From positions 62,001 to 126,000 of the forward strand of contig NZ_JACCDF010000008.1 of assembly GCF_013415105.1 (NCBI RefSeq): a DNA stretch of 64,000 nucleotides, in the 5' to 3' direction. Below are positions 51,483-60,818 of the stretch, in pieces. Origin of the DNA: Vreelandella salicampi (GTDB lineage: Bacteria; Pseudomonadota; Gammaproteobacteria; Pseudomonadales; Halomonadaceae). Position numbers and translations under genes: made by a program. Position 1 is the first letter of the stretch, and every line of letters begins with the position of its first letter. The notes under the pieces were generated by a model. It had not been told where the DNA came from. It ran no database searches and saw only the letters and a list, made by a program, of their open reading frames with translations.

Positions 51483-53657
51483 TTACTTCGCTTTGTGGAC
51501 CTGGCGCCATTCGTGCAGCAGCGGCTCTGTGTAGCCGGATGGCTGTACGCGGCCTTTGAAGATCAAATCCGAGGCGGCTTTAAACGCCGTGGAGTCGTCA
51601 AAGTTAGCGCTCATGGCAGTGTACGTCGGGTCACCGGCGTTTTGCTCATCGACGACTTTGGCCATACGCTTCAAGGTCTCTTCGACGCGCGGTGCATCCA
51701 CGATGCCGTGATGCAGCCAGTTGGCAATATGTTGGCTTGAGATACGCAGTGTGGCGCGGTCTTCCATCAGGGCGACGTTGTGGATATCTGGCACCTTAGA
51801 GCAGCCCACACCGTGCTCAACCCAGCGCACAACATAGCCAAGAATACCCTGGCAGTTGTTATCCAGCTCTTGCTGAATCTCGTCATCCGACCAGTTGGTG
51901 TTTTCCGCTACCGGTACGGTGAGCAGGTCATCCAGGTAGTCCGGCTCGCCCAGGCCTTCGAGCTCGCGCTGAACGTCGGTGACGTTCACCTGATGGTAGT
52001 GCAGCGCGTGCAGGGCCGCCGCGGTGGGCGACGGCACCCACGCGGTGTTGGCACCGGCTTTCGGGTGGCCGATTTTCTGCTCCAGCATGTTGTGCATCAA
52101 ATCGGGCATCGCCCACATCCCTTTGCCGATCTGGGCGCGGCCACGTAGACCACAGGCGAGGCCAACCTGGACGTTGTTCTTCTCATAAGACTGAATCCAC
52201 GCGGCGCTTTTCATATCGCCCTTGCGCACCATCGGGCCGGCTTCCATCGCGGTGTGCATCTCGTCGCCGGTGCGATCGAGGAAGCCGGTGTTGATGAACA
52301 CCACGCGCGAGGTGGCCTCGGCGATACACGCCTTGAGGTTGACGGTGGTGCGGCGCTCTTCGTCCATGATGCCCATTTTCAGGGTGTCGCGGCTCATGCC
52401 GAGGATATCTTCCACACGACCAAAGATCTCGTTGGAGAAGGCGACTTCTTTGGGGCCGTGCATCTTGGGTTTGACGATGTACACCGAGCCTGTACGCGAG
52501 TTGCGCGGTTGGTCGGCATCTTTCTTAAGATCGTGCAAGGCAATCAGCGAGGTCATGACCGCATCGAGCAGGCCTTCCGGCAGTTCGTTGCCGTTTTCAT
52601 CCAAAATCGCTGGCGTGGTCATCAAATGGCCGACGTTACGCACGAACATCAGCGAACGGCCAGGCAAGGTAACGCTGCTGCCATCGGTGGTTTGCCAGGT
52701 GCGGTCGGCGTTGAGCTGACGCTTGAAGGTCTTATCGCCTTTCTCGATATTCTCTTCCAGGTCGCCCTTCATCAGGCCGAGCCAGTTGGTGTAAACGCCA
52801 ACTTTGTCTTCTGAATCCACCGCGGCGACGGAGTCTTCGCAGTCCATGATGGTTGTCAGTGCCGCTTCGACGACGACGTCTTTCACATGCGCCGGGTCGG
52901 TTTTGCCGATTGAGTGTTCCGCGTCGACCTGAATTTCAACATGCAGGCCGTTGTTGGCCAGTAGGATCGTGTCGGGCTTGGACACTTCGCCGGTAAAGCC
53001 AATCAGCTTACCCGGGTCTTTCAGACCGGTTTCGCGGCCGCCTTCCAGCGTTACGATCAAGTGCTCGTCGCGGATGGCATACTTCACCGAGTCACGGTGC
53101 GAGCCGGTGGCCAGCGGTGCGGCGCGGTCGAGCACGCCACGGGCGTAGGCGATGACTTTTTCGCCGCGCTTGGGGTTAAAGCTTGTCCCCTTCTCGGCGC
53201 CGTCTTCTTCGGAGATGGCATCGGTGCCGTAGAGCGCGTCGTACAGACTGCCCCAGCGCGAATTGGCGGCGTTCAGGGCGTAGCGGGCATTGCTCACCGG
53301 TACAACCAGCTGCGGGCCAGCTTGCACGGCGATTTCCCGGTCAACATTGGCCGTGGTGGCCTTAACGTTGGCGGGGGCGTCCGTGAGATAACCTATCTCT
53401 TTCAAAAAACCGCGGTAGGTCGGCATGTCTTTCACCGGGCCGGGGTTTTCGCGATGCCAGGTGTCGAGCTTTTCTTGTAGCGCGTCGCGTTCTTCAAGTA
53501 GCTGCTGATTTTTGGGGGTCAAATCGTGAAACAAGGCATCCACGCCAGCCCAGAAAGCGTCTTGGTCGACGCCGGTACCCGGCAATGCTTGTTCGTTGAT
53601 GAAACGGTCTAGATCGGTTGCCACCTGTAAACGGTGGCGCGTGATACGCTCGCTCAT
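51483..53657 (-). CDS. glcB: Malate synthase G
   Basis: Condenses glyoxylate with acetyl-CoA to malate in the glyoxylate bypass and glycolate use. The 724-residue protein has the family length and motifs: [42 protein letters not shown], the active-site [27 protein letters not shown] and the C-terminal [24 protein letters not shown], which includes the Cys and Arg of isoform G. No aceA or glcDEF accompanies it here. A 200-base leader separates it from the divergent hydrolase gene. Confidence 0.96.
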   Translation of the reverse strand: MSERITRHRLQVATDLDRFINEQALPGTGVDQDAFWAGVDALFHDLTPKNQQLLEERDALQEKLDTWHRENPGPVKDMPTYRGFLKEIGYLTDAPANVKATTANVDREIAVQAGPQLVVPVSNARYALNAANSRWGSLYDALYGTDAISEEDGAEKGTSFNPKRGEKVIAYARGVLDRAAPLATGSHRDSVKYAIRDEHLIVTLEGGRETGLKDPGKLIGFTGEVSKPDTILLANNGLHVEIQVDAEHSIGKTDPAHVKDVVVEAALTTIMDCEDSVAAVDSEDKVGVYTNWLGLMKGDLEENIEKGDKTFKRQLNADRTWQTTDGSSVTLPGRSLMFVRNVGHLMTTPAILDENGNELPEGLLDAVMTSLIALHDLKKDADQPRNSRTGSVYIVKPKMHGPKEVAFSNEIFGRVEDILGMSRDTLKMGIMDEERRTTVNLKACIAEATSRVVFINTGFLDRTGDEMHTAMEAGPMVRKGDMKSAAWIQSYEKNNVQVGLACGLRGRAQIGKGMWAMPDLMHNMLEQKIGHPKAGANTAWVPSPTAAALHALHYHQVNVTDVQRELEGLGEPDYLDDLLTVPVAENTNWSDDEIQQELDNNCQGILGYVVRWVEHGVGCSKVPDIHNVALMEDRATLRISSQHIANWLHHGIVDAPRVEETLKRMAKVVDEQNAGDPTYTAMSANFDDSTAFKAASDLIFKGRVQPSGYTEPLLHEWRQVHKAK

Positions 53658-53864
53658 AGGGAGTTCTCCTGTTTAGGGCATTAAGCTTGCTCGTTAGGGC
53701 CTACTTAATGCGGTAGAATGATTTATGGAAAATACTTCCACATCTGTGATGGCATGTAAACAGCGTAGACCGTAAAGCGCGACGATGCTCGACCAAAAGA
53801 TAGGGCTTGACCCAAAGATCGGTCAGGCAGCGTTGCCAAACGAAGCCGTGGGAGTAGCGAAAGC

Positions 53865-54845
53865 GTGAACATGCACGATTTTCATCACCTGGAAGCGCTA
53901 TTTCGCCGCGCACCAGGAGAGGCGACGTTATCTCGGTTGCAGCCGGGCGGCGCTTTGGCACAAGCGCTGGAAGGTTACTTTTGCCATTACGGGCTGAGTG
54001 CGCTACTCAGCGATACCCGCGAAGTGCACGCCGGCTTTCTGGATACCGGGCGCTTTTCGCTCTGGTGCCAGGTGTGGAGCCCGCCCGAGCCAGTGGGCAC
54101 GGCGTTTGTGGTACACGGCTACTTTGATCATCTGGGGCTTTACCGTCATCTGCTGGAACGCTTGTTAGCGCAAGGTTGGCGTGTGGTGCTGTGGGATCTG
54201 CCGGGCCATGGACTTTCGAGCGGCGCTCGCGCCTCAATCGACGATTTTGCTGACTACCAACACTGCTTAACGGCGCTGCAGGCCCGCTTGCGCGAGGAAA
54301 ACCTAGCGCCAACGCCGTGGTTAGGGGTGGGGCAGAGTACGGGAGCGGCCATTTTAGCGACCCATGCGTTAAGCCAAGGGGAGCCTTCTCCGTGGGCGGG
54401 GCTGGTGCTATTGGCGCCGCTGGTGCGGCCTTGGGGCTGGCATCAATCGAGTTGGCTGCATTTGATCGCGAGCCCGTTTGTTAAAGAAATCCCACGTAAG
54501 CACCGGGCTAACTCTAACGATGAGGCGTTTACTGTCTTTTTACGCGATCACGACCCGCTTCAACCCGACAAGCTCAGTGTGGCGTGGATAAGCGCGATGC
54601 GCCGTTGGATGCCGCAGCTTTTGGCGCGAGAACCGGTCTCCGTACCGACGCTTATCCTGCAGGGCGAACAGGATCTCACCGTCGATTGGGCGTGGAACTT
54701 GCAGATTCTGGCAAAGAAATTTCCTCAAGCAGAAATTCACCGTCATCCTGCGGCGCGCCACCACTTGGTCAATGAGACTGAACTTATCCGCGGGGAGTTA
54801 TTTGTCGCCATTGACGTCTTTGTCGACAGGCTATCGCGACCATAG
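53865..54845 (+). CDS. Alpha/beta hydrolase, monoacylglycerol lipase-like
   Basis: Cytosolic serine hydrolase of about 326 residues, in the Hydrolase_4 (serine aminopeptidase S33) family. The oxyanion region VHGYFDHLGLYRHLLERLLAQG, VVLWDLPGHGLSSGARASIDDFADYQ, nucleophile loop GVGQSTGAA, acid loop LILQGEQDLTVDW and catalytic His in AARHHLVNE are all present. Members cleave monoacylglycerol or lysophospholipid. The start is uncertain: GTG 53865 has GGGAG at ten bases; ATG 53871 is the alternative two codons on. Confidence 0.87.
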   Translation: MNMHDFHHLEALFRRAPGEATLSRLQPGGALAQALEGYFCHYGLSALLSDTREVHAGFLDTGRFSLWCQVWSPPEPVGTAFVVHGYFDHLGLYRHLLERLLAQGWRVVLWDLPGHGLSSGARASIDDFADYQHCLTALQARLREENLAPTPWLGVGQSTGAAILATHALSQGEPSPWAGLVLLAPLVRPWGWHQSSWLHLIASPFVKEIPRKHRANSNDEAFTVFLRDHDPLQPDKLSVAWISAMRRWMPQLLAREPVSVPTLILQGEQDLTVDWAWNLQILAKKFPQAEIHRHPAARHHLVNETELIRGELFVAIDVFVDRLSRP

Positions 54846-54919
54846 TTTGTACAACCGCTGTCGGTGACGGAAGATACCGTGATGTTCTCACCATGATGAT
54901 GGATGACAAGGAGACAAAA

Positions 54920-55483
54920 ATGGCACAACCGAAAGTGATGGTATTTGCTGGAAGCGCTCGGGTCGGTTCGCTCAACAAACGCTTTGCGAAGCTTGCCGCC
55001 GAACGCCTGGACGTGTTGGGCGGCGCGGCCACGTTCGTGGATTTGAACGACTACCCCTGCCCGCTATTCGATGAAGAGATCGAAGCGCAAGGCACACCGG
55101 AAAATGTGCTTAAACTGCGTGAGCTGCTCGCCGAACACGATGGCGTATTGATCGCCTCACCCGAATACAATGGCTTTATCACGCCCCTTTTGAAAAACAC
55201 CTTGGATTGGCTCTCGCGCCCGCATGGTGATACCCCCGGCCTGGCGCTCTTTGCGGGCAAGCCCGCGGGGCTGATTGCCGCCTCGCCTGGGGGCTTAGGC
55301 GGTATTCGCGCGCTGCCGGTTGTGCAGCACTTGCTGCACAACCTCAACCTAGTGGTGATTCCGCCCGCGATGTCGCTCCCCGGCGCCGCCGACGCATTTG
55401 ACGACAATGGCGCCCTGAAAGACGAGGCTAAAGCCCAACAGCTCGACGCCCTTTGTCTACGTCTTATTAAAGCGATGCGCTAA
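54920..55483 (+). CDS. NADPH-dependent FMN reductase family protein
   Basis: Flavodoxin-fold quinone/azo or flavin reductase of 187 residues. FMN-binding VMVFAGSARVGSLNKRFAKLAA opens the protein and the family IASPEYNGFITPLLKNTLDWLSRP and AASPGGLGGIRALPVVQHLL follow. It could serve quinone reduction, chromate reduction or flavin supply. ATG 54920 has AAGGAG seven bases ahead; earlier ATGs in frame do not. Convergent with comM. Confidence 0.9.
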   Translation: MAQPKVMVFAGSARVGSLNKRFAKLAAERLDVLGGAATFVDLNDYPCPLFDEEIEAQGTPENVLKLRELLAEHDGVLIASPEYNGFITPLLKNTLDWLSRPHGDTPGLALFAGKPAGLIAASPGGLGGIRALPVVQHLLHNLNLVVIPPAMSLPGAADAFDDNGALKDEAKAQQLDALCLRLIKAMR

Positions 55484-55501
55484 CGTCGTTTTAGACTCCG
55501 C

Positions 55502-57013
55502 TTAACCACCCTTCAATAGCCTATCCAGTTGGCGGTAGCCGATGGCTTCGATCAAGTGCGGCTGGGTAGGTTTGGGTTCCCCTTGCAAGTCGGCAAGCGT
55601 CAGCGCGACGCGCAGTACGCGGTGGTAGGCGCGGGCGGAGAGTTTGAGTTTTTCGAGAACCCCGGCGAGCCAGGCGCGCTCGTTATCGTCTAGTGCGCAG
55701 GCGGCCTCCAACGCTTTGCCGCTGAGCTCGCTGTTGAGCGCGCCACGGGCCATTTGGCGCTCCCGGGCGGCCATTACCCGCTCGCGCACCGCGCTAGAGG
55801 GTTCGCCTTCGGTTTGTGCCGTCAGCTGCTCTGGCGGCAGCGCCGGAACTTCCACTTGCAGGTCGATGCGATCAAGCAGTGGGCCGGAAAGCCGCGCCTG
55901 ATAGCGCTGAATCTGGCTAGCGGTACACTGGCAGCGTTGGCGCGGGTCGCCCAAGTGCCCGCAGGGGCACGGGTTCATGGCGGCAACCAATTGAAATTGG
56001 GCGGGAAAACGCCGTTCGTGACTGGCGCGAGCCAAATGAATTTCCCCCGTTTCCAGTGGCTGGCGCAAAACCTCTAACACGTGGCGGGAAAATTCCGGTA
56101 GCTCATCAAGAAACAGCACGCCCTTGTGCGCGAGCGAAATTTCGCCGGGTTTGGGCTTTGAGCCGCCGCCGACCAGCGCGGCGGCGCTGGCACTGTGATG
56201 GGGTTGGCGAAACGGACGCTGCCCCCAGTGCTCGTCAAGCGATAGCCCACACACTGAACGCACGGCGGCCACTGCGAGGGCGTCTTCTTCAGAAAGCGGC
56301 GGCAGAATGCCGGGCAGGCGGCTCGCCAACATGGTTTTGCCGGTGCCAGGCGGGCCAGCGAAAAGCAGATTGTGACCTCCCGCAGCGGCGACTTCCAGCG
56401 CGCGGCGCGCCTGCTGCTGGCCGCGGACTTCTGAGAGGTCGGCCATGGGCGCTTTGGCGGTGGGCGGTACACTCAGCCGGTGTGGGGGAATGCGCTCCTG
56501 GTCAAGCAGGTGAGACACCACTTCCCACAGCGAATCGGCGGGCAGCACCGGCAGCGATTCACCCGCGAGCGCGGCTTCATCGGCGCAGGGGCGGGGTACA
56601 ATCAGCGTACGCCCAGCGGCTTTGGTGGCAAGTGCGAAAGGCAGTACGCCGGGTACGGCGCGCAGTTTGCCATCCAGCGCTAACTCGCCCGCGCACTCCA
56701 TGCCTTCCAAGGCTTCGACGGGGACCTGGCCCGAGGCGGCCAGAATACCCAGCGCAATGGGCAAATCGAAACGTCCGCCCTCCTTGGGTAAATCTGCAGG
56801 CGCTAGGTTTAAGGTGATGCGCCGGGTGTTGGGGAAATCAAAGCCCGCATTAACGAGTGCACTGCGTACCCGCTCGCGGCTCTCTTTAACGGCGGCTTCG
56901 GGCAAGCCGACGAGCGTGAGCCCCGGGAGTCCATTGGCGAGGTGGACTTCCACCTGCACCGGCGGTGCTTCCAGGCCTAGCCCCGCCCGGGTGGCCACAA
57001 TGGCTAATGTCAT
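55502..57013 (-). CDS. comM: YifB/ComM family Mg-chelatase-like AAA ATPase
   Basis: Hexameric helicase-like protein of 503 residues. An N-terminal Lon-type S5 domain fold (VEVHLANGLPGLTLVGLPEAAVKESRERV) precedes the Mg_chelatase AAA core with Walker A AGPPGTGKTMLASRLPGILPP, sensor NPCPCGHLGDP and LLDRIDLQVEVP, and a Mg_chelatase_C domain (RALKLSARAYHRVLRVALTLADL-like end). In transformable bacteria ComM extends branch migration during natural transformation; elsewhere it is annotated YifB. A four-Cys group around the sensor may bind zinc. Single gene with its start at 57013. Confidence 0.93.
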   Translation of the reverse strand: MTLAIVATRAGLGLEAPPVQVEVHLANGLPGLTLVGLPEAAVKESRERVRSALVNAGFDFPNTRRITLNLAPADLPKEGGRFDLPIALGILAASGQVPVEALEGMECAGELALDGKLRAVPGVLPFALATKAAGRTLIVPRPCADEAALAGESLPVLPADSLWEVVSHLLDQERIPPHRLSVPPTAKAPMADLSEVRGQQQARRALEVAAAGGHNLLFAGPPGTGKTMLASRLPGILPPLSEEDALAVAAVRSVCGLSLDEHWGQRPFRQPHHSASAAALVGGGSKPKPGEISLAHKGVLFLDELPEFSRHVLEVLRQPLETGEIHLARASHERRFPAQFQLVAAMNPCPCGHLGDPRQRCQCTASQIQRYQARLSGPLLDRIDLQVEVPALPPEQLTAQTEGEPSSAVRERVMAARERQMARGALNSELSGKALEAACALDDNERAWLAGVLEKLKLSARAYHRVLRVALTLADLQGEPKPTQPHLIEAIGYRQLDRLLKGG

Positions 57014-57134
57014 GATGTGCGCTCCTTCGCATTAACAACTTACCGATGCAGCCAACTTAGCCTATTTCGCCTTGGCTGGGTAGCAGAGCAAGCGCAGCAG
57101 CGTCAAAACGCCCGAGTGATGGCACTTTAGCGCA

Positions 57135-58007
57135 TTAGTCGTCATGTTGTGTCTCTAGCGCGGTTACCAGCGTACGCGCGAAGCGCTGCGCTGAAGGCAG
57201 TGCACCAAAACTCCACACTGGTGGTAACGTGATCACCCTCTCCTCGCGCACGCTTGGCAAGTGCTGCCATAAGCCGCTTTTTGCAAGCTGCTCTTCGACC
57301 CCGGCAGGCAGCGGCTTGACCACCACCAGTTGGGCATCGGGGTGCGCCGCTAACGCTTCAATCCCCACCAGCGAAAATCCCCAGGCGTTGGTGGATTGAT
57401 CCCAGGCATTGGGCAGTTCCAGTTGCTCCAGTACGGCGTTATATAAGCTGTTTTCCCCAAACACCCGCACATGGCGGGCGTCCATGAACTGCACCATGAG
57501 TAGTGGTGAGGTCTCCGGCCGGGATTCACGTAGGGTGGCTATCAAGGCTTGGGTGTCTTCGATCAGCTGCTCGGCCTGGGGCTGGTGCTCGGTTAACTCG
57601 CCTAACTGGCGGGTCAGCGTTTGCATCTCTTGCCAGGTATCGGTGCCGGGGGAGTAGAGCGCGAATGAGGTGACTGGGGCGATTCGCTCCAGGCGCGGCG
57701 TCAAACCGGAAAACATAGGGGAAATCAGCGTCTGCTCTGGGGGCGCCTGGGCCAGAAGCTCCAGGTTGGGCTGGGTGCGAAGTCCCATATCGGTGGTGCT
57801 TTCGGGTATGCGCGGCTCGCCCACCCATTGGTGGTAGTCACTCTGCTGGGCGACGCTGCTGACAGGCGCGTCAATCGCCAGCAAAGTTTCGGCAATCGTC
57901 CAGTCCAGCGTTGCCCACTGCGAGGATGCCAAACTGCTTTGCGGACCAACTAACATCAACAAAAAGTACGTAATGAAAGCCGGTAAAAGGCGTAACGGCA
58001 TGCGCAT
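57135..58007 (-). CDS. FhuD-like iron-siderophore ABC transporter binding protein
   Basis: Periplasmic binding protein of about 290 residues, cluster III (FhuD/BtuF fold). After a signal peptide (LLPAFITYFLLMLVGPQSSLA) come DWTIAETLLAIDAPVSSVAQ, the TTDMGLRTQPNLELLAQAPPEQTLISP segment and the C-terminal VKPLPAGVEEQLAKSGLWQHLP. The class binds ferric hydroxamates such as ferrichrome or aerobactin. It starts at ATG 58007, overlapping the stop of an 18-codon frame (TGATG). No ABC permease or ATPase gene adjoins it in the window, so transport partners must be elsewhere. Divergent from the receptor at 58251. Confidence 0.82.
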   Translation of the reverse strand: MRMPLRLLPAFITYFLLMLVGPQSSLASSQWATLDWTIAETLLAIDAPVSSVAQQSDYHQWVGEPRIPESTTDMGLRTQPNLELLAQAPPEQTLISPMFSGLTPRLERIAPVTSFALYSPGTDTWQEMQTLTRQLGELTEHQPQAEQLIEDTQALIATLRESRPETSPLLMVQFMDARHVRVFGENSLYNAVLEQLELPNAWDQSTNAWGFSLVGIEALAAHPDAQLVVVKPLPAGVEEQLAKSGLWQHLPSVREERVITLPPVWSFGALPSAQRFARTLVTALETQHDD

Positions 58008-58063
58008 CAAACCATCACCGCCGTGTCGGTCATCCGAAAGCCTGCGGCATTGACGTCAAACAT
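58007..58063 (-). other. 18-codon leader frame coupled to the binding-protein gene
   Basis: An ATG at 58063 with a strong ribosome-binding site (GCAGGAGAG) opens an 18-residue frame MFDVNAAGFRMTDTAVMV whose stop codon overlaps the start of the FhuD-like gene. The peptide resembles the first residues of iron ABC transporter ATPases, which could mean a deleted ATPase gene whose start remains; or it is a genuine leader that couples translation. Not decidable from this sequence. Confidence 0.4.
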
Positions 58064-58183
58064 GGTGGCTCTCCTGCCCGTTAACGCAGCGATATGTGGA
58101 CTCGTTGGCAAGACGGATTCTAATCAAATAAAACTATTTATCAAACGCATTTGTGTATGAGGATGGTTAGCGTTGCCATTTTT

Positions 58184-58203
58184 AATGGCAGTGATTATCA
58201 TTT
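58184..58203. promoter_or_regulatory. Putative Fur box between the binding-protein gene and the first receptor
   Basis: AATGGCAGTGATTATCATTT shares the GATTATCATT part of the Fur consensus, about 50 bases before the receptor start. A second AT-rich segment (58116-58142) carries AAATA-N4-TATTT. Iron control of both divergent units is likely but the site is imperfect. Confidence 0.5.
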
Positions 58204-58250
58204 AATACCGAGTAATCACCCACAACGATATCAACAGAGGCCTGCGTCTC

Positions 58251-60428
58251 ATGTTTTACTCTTTGTTCACCGTTGTTTCACCGTCCCCGCAATTAGCACC
58301 GCATAAACCGCTGGCCATCGCCATTCGATGGGCGCTGTGCGCCTCAGCGGCCGGTAGTTTTGCTCTTGGTGCGTCGCCTGTGCTGGCCCAAGAGGAGAAG
58401 GGAGAAAACGACACCATGGTGGTGGTCGGCTCGCGCACGCCCACCCAGATCAACCAGATCCCTGGCACTGTGTGGATGGTTGACGATGCGCAGCTACAAG
58501 AGCAGATCGAAAGCGGCGCCGATCTAAAAACTGCGCTGGGCAAGTTAGTGCCGGGACTCGACCTTGCTCCCCAAGGGCGCACTAACTATGGTCAGAACCT
58601 GCGCGGGCGCAGCGTACAGGTGCTGATTGATGGTGTTTCGCTTAATAGCTCCCGAGGCTTGTCTCGTCAATTCGATTCTATCGATCCCTTTAACATCGAA
58701 CGCGTGGAGGTTCTCTCCGGTGCAAGTAGCCTCTATGGCGGCGGAGCCACCGGTGGGATCATCAATATCATTACACGCAAGGGCGATGCAGGTGGTCCCG
58801 CTTGGCGCACCGAGGTCGGTCTCACCACGAGCTTCAATGCCAGCGACGATTTCAATAAACGCATCGCTCAATCCGTCAGTGGTGGCAACGAGCGGGTTCA
58901 GGGGTACCTCGGTGTAGCGCTGCGAGACAATGGACGTCATTATGACGGCAACGGCGACGAGATTTTTCCAGACATTGCCCAGACTGATCTGCAGGATAAT
59001 CGCAGCATTGACGTGCTGGGTAACCTAAACGTGAACCTAGCTGCCGACCAGACACTGGAGCTCGGCGCGCAGATTTATCGTTCACGCTTCGAGGGGGATC
59101 GCGGGGTCTACTTCCCCAACCTGGATGCCGCTACCCCCAATCTTGATGACGCTAAGATCCGCGATGGATATCAATCGGATCGTGATCCGGCCACTGATCG
59201 CCACATGGTCAACCTGCAGTATCATCACGCCGATCTACTGGGCCAGAATTTCTATCTGCAAGCCTTCCATCGCGAAGAGGAAGCCAGCTTCCAGGCGTTC
59301 CCTTACCCGGTTAGCGGCGGTTCCGAGTTTCGCGCGTCTAAGCAAAATACCAAGTTGAGCGGATTAAAGGCGCTATTTGATGTTGAGCTGACCGGCAGCG
59401 TCTCGCTCACCTATGGTACGGACTATGATCGCGAGCGCTTCGATGCTAACCAGATGATCTTTGACAAGAGCGACTCGGATGCCACCGGCGGGCTCGTTCA
59501 AGACGCTGTCAATGTCGTGCCGCGCTATCCTGATTATCGGGTCGATACGCTCGCGGCTTTTGCCCAGGGTGATTGGCAGGCGACAGAGAATCTCGCACTC
59601 TCAGCGGGCGTGCGGCGACAGCACACGGATGTTGAGGTGGGCGACTTCAATGCCATTCCCGGCGGTGAGAACGATTATGATGCCACACTGCTAAACGCCA
59701 GCGCCTTATATGACTTCGGCAACGGCCATCAGAATTGGCTGCGCTACAGCCAAGGCTTCGAGCTGCCCGACCCGGCCAAGTACTATGGCAAAAGCGCCGA
59801 GGTCAGTGTCGCCGAAAACCCGCTATCCGCCATCGAGACGGACCAGATCGAACTCGGCTGGCGTTACCAGGGCGGCGATTGGATGACGCAGGCTGCGCTT
59901 TATTATGCTTGGTCCGACAAGGCCGTCGAAAATGCCCAGGACCTGAGCGTCACGGTGGTTGACGACAAAAAGCGTGATTATGGACTCGAGGGTGCTGTAA
60001 CCCGCTACTTCGACAACGGCTTTGAAGTTGGCGGCACGCTGCATCTGGTGCGTTCCGAACAAAAAGCCAATACGGGCAGCTGGAAGAAGCGCGATGCCCG
60101 CTATGCCTCTCTTTCCTCCGCCACGGCCTTTATCGGCTGGACAGACTACGTGCGCTCGGCGCGCCTGCAGGCCAACCACGCCTTTGATCTGGAAGACGCC
60201 GCCGACCGTGAAATCGATGGCTATACCACCCTTGATCTCGCGCTGAGCAAGCAGACGGATGTTGGCAAGTTCAGCCTCGGCGTGCAGAACCTGCTTGACG
60301 AGAGTTACTCCACGGTTTGGGGACAGCGCGCCACGATGTTTTATTCGCCCTATTATGGTCCAGAATATCTCTATGATTATCAGGGGCGAGGTCGTACCTA
60401 CAACGTGACTTGGTCGCTGGCGTACTGA
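58251..60428 (+). CDS. TonB-dependent siderophore receptor, IutA-like (aerobactin/hydroxamate type)
   Basis: Outer-membrane gated barrel of 725 residues. A signal peptide ends near VLAQEEKG, then TonB box NDTMVVVGS, plug domain with GADLKTALGKLVPGLDLAPQG, GRSVQVLIDGVSLNSSRG, and IERVEVLSGASSLYGGGATGGIINI, and a barrel that ends with DYQGRGRTYNVTWSLAY. The end, including YYGPEYLYDYQGRGRT, resembles IutA, the aerobactin receptor. Substrate identity is inferred only. A shared control region and an FhuD-like protein lie upstream; 2367 bases on, a 30-base stretch of this gene is repeated in a paralogue remnant. Confidence 0.92.
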   Translation: MFYSLFTVVSPSPQLAPHKPLAIAIRWALCASAAGSFALGASPVLAQEEKGENDTMVVVGSRTPTQINQIPGTVWMVDDAQLQEQIESGADLKTALGKLVPGLDLAPQGRTNYGQNLRGRSVQVLIDGVSLNSSRGLSRQFDSIDPFNIERVEVLSGASSLYGGGATGGIINIITRKGDAGGPAWRTEVGLTTSFNASDDFNKRIAQSVSGGNERVQGYLGVALRDNGRHYDGNGDEIFPDIAQTDLQDNRSIDVLGNLNVNLAADQTLELGAQIYRSRFEGDRGVYFPNLDAATPNLDDAKIRDGYQSDRDPATDRHMVNLQYHHADLLGQNFYLQAFHREEEASFQAFPYPVSGGSEFRASKQNTKLSGLKALFDVELTGSVSLTYGTDYDRERFDANQMIFDKSDSDATGGLVQDAVNVVPRYPDYRVDTLAAFAQGDWQATENLALSAGVRRQHTDVEVGDFNAIPGGENDYDATLLNASALYDFGNGHQNWLRYSQGFELPDPAKYYGKSAEVSVAENPLSAIETDQIELGWRYQGGDWMTQAALYYAWSDKAVENAQDLSVTVVDDKKRDYGLEGAVTRYFDNGFEVGGTLHLVRSEQKANTGSWKKRDARYASLSSATAFIGWTDYVRSARLQANHAFDLEDAADREIDGYTTLDLALSKQTDVGKFSLGVQNLLDESYSTVWGQRATMFYSPYYGPEYLYDYQGRGRTYNVTWSLAY
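58401..58430 (+). repeat. 30-bp direct repeat, copy 1 (inside receptor TonB box)
   Basis: Identical to 60768-60797. Codes GENDTMVVVG in the TonB-box region of the intact receptor. Marks common descent of the receptor and the downstream remnant. Confidence 0.95.
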
Positions 60429-60473
60429 GGCGGCCCGTCGCTATCACTTCTAATCCACGATCGTGATCAGTAT

Positions 60474-60502
60474 ACCGCCGCCCGAGCCTTGCCGGGGGCG
60501 GT
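60474..60502 (+). terminator. Possible terminator of the first receptor gene
   Basis: GC-rich imperfect hairpin ACCGCC...GGCGGT (60474-60479 with 60497-60502), with additional CCC/GGG pairs and a bulge, followed by GTTTG. Weak T-run, so efficiency is unclear. Confidence 0.4.
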
Positions 60503-60557
60503 GTTTGAAAGGAATAAGAGTTTGTAGGGAATGAAAAACACTTCATTGTTAATCTAA

Positions 60558-60574
60558 ATAGTAATAATTACTAT
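60558..60574. promoter_or_regulatory. Perfect 17-bp palindrome, probable Fur operator
   Basis: ATAGTAATAATTACTAT is an 8-1-8 perfect inverted repeat, AT-rich and similar to the Fur consensus. It lies 68 bases upstream of the receptor-remnant start and so would control the remnant and the AraC-type regulator coupled to it. Confidence 0.6.
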
Positions 60575-60641
60575 GTGCGAATTGCCTGGATGGTATCGCC
60601 CGCTGCAACTCCTTGTCGTCCCTGAACAGAGGCATGTCCTG

Positions 60642-60818
60642 ATGTCCCCCTCCCGTATTATTGTCGGCTTACACCCGCTGACATTCGCTATTCGCTGCGC
60701 CTTCGGTATTACTGCCGCTGGTGCCTTTGCCACCCTACCAATTCAGGCTCAAGCCCAAGAAGAGATAGGAGAAAACGACACCATGGTGGTGGTCGGCAGC
60801 CTGGCGTATCGCTGGTGA
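60642..60818 (+). pseudogene. Collapsed TonB-dependent receptor gene (signal peptide, TonB box and last residues only)
   Basis: A 58-codon frame. Residues 1-39 form a signal peptide (PLTFAIRCAFGITAAGAFATLPIQAQ) similar to that of the receptor at 58251; EEIGENDTMVVVGS matches its TonB box, and the frame then reads LAYRW and stops. The last residues look like the C-terminal end of an outer-membrane barrel (compare WSLAY), with the usual terminal aromatic. About 650 central codons have gone. The 30-base match to the receptor includes the junction. The upstream AACAGAGG region is also like that of the intact receptor. Confidence 0.8.
60768..60797 (+). repeat. 30-bp direct repeat, copy 2 (at the deletion junction of the remnant)
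   Basis: Identical to 58401-58430. It ends immediately before the point where the remnant leaves the receptor sequence. Recombination between the copies would remove 2367 bases including most of the intact receptor. Confidence 0.95.

Noticed and set aside
60573-60641. Upstream ATG at 60573 as start of the receptor remnant
   Set aside because: It lies within the 17-bp palindrome and lacks a ribosome-binding site; the ATG at 60642 follows CAGAGG and lines up with the start of the intact receptor.
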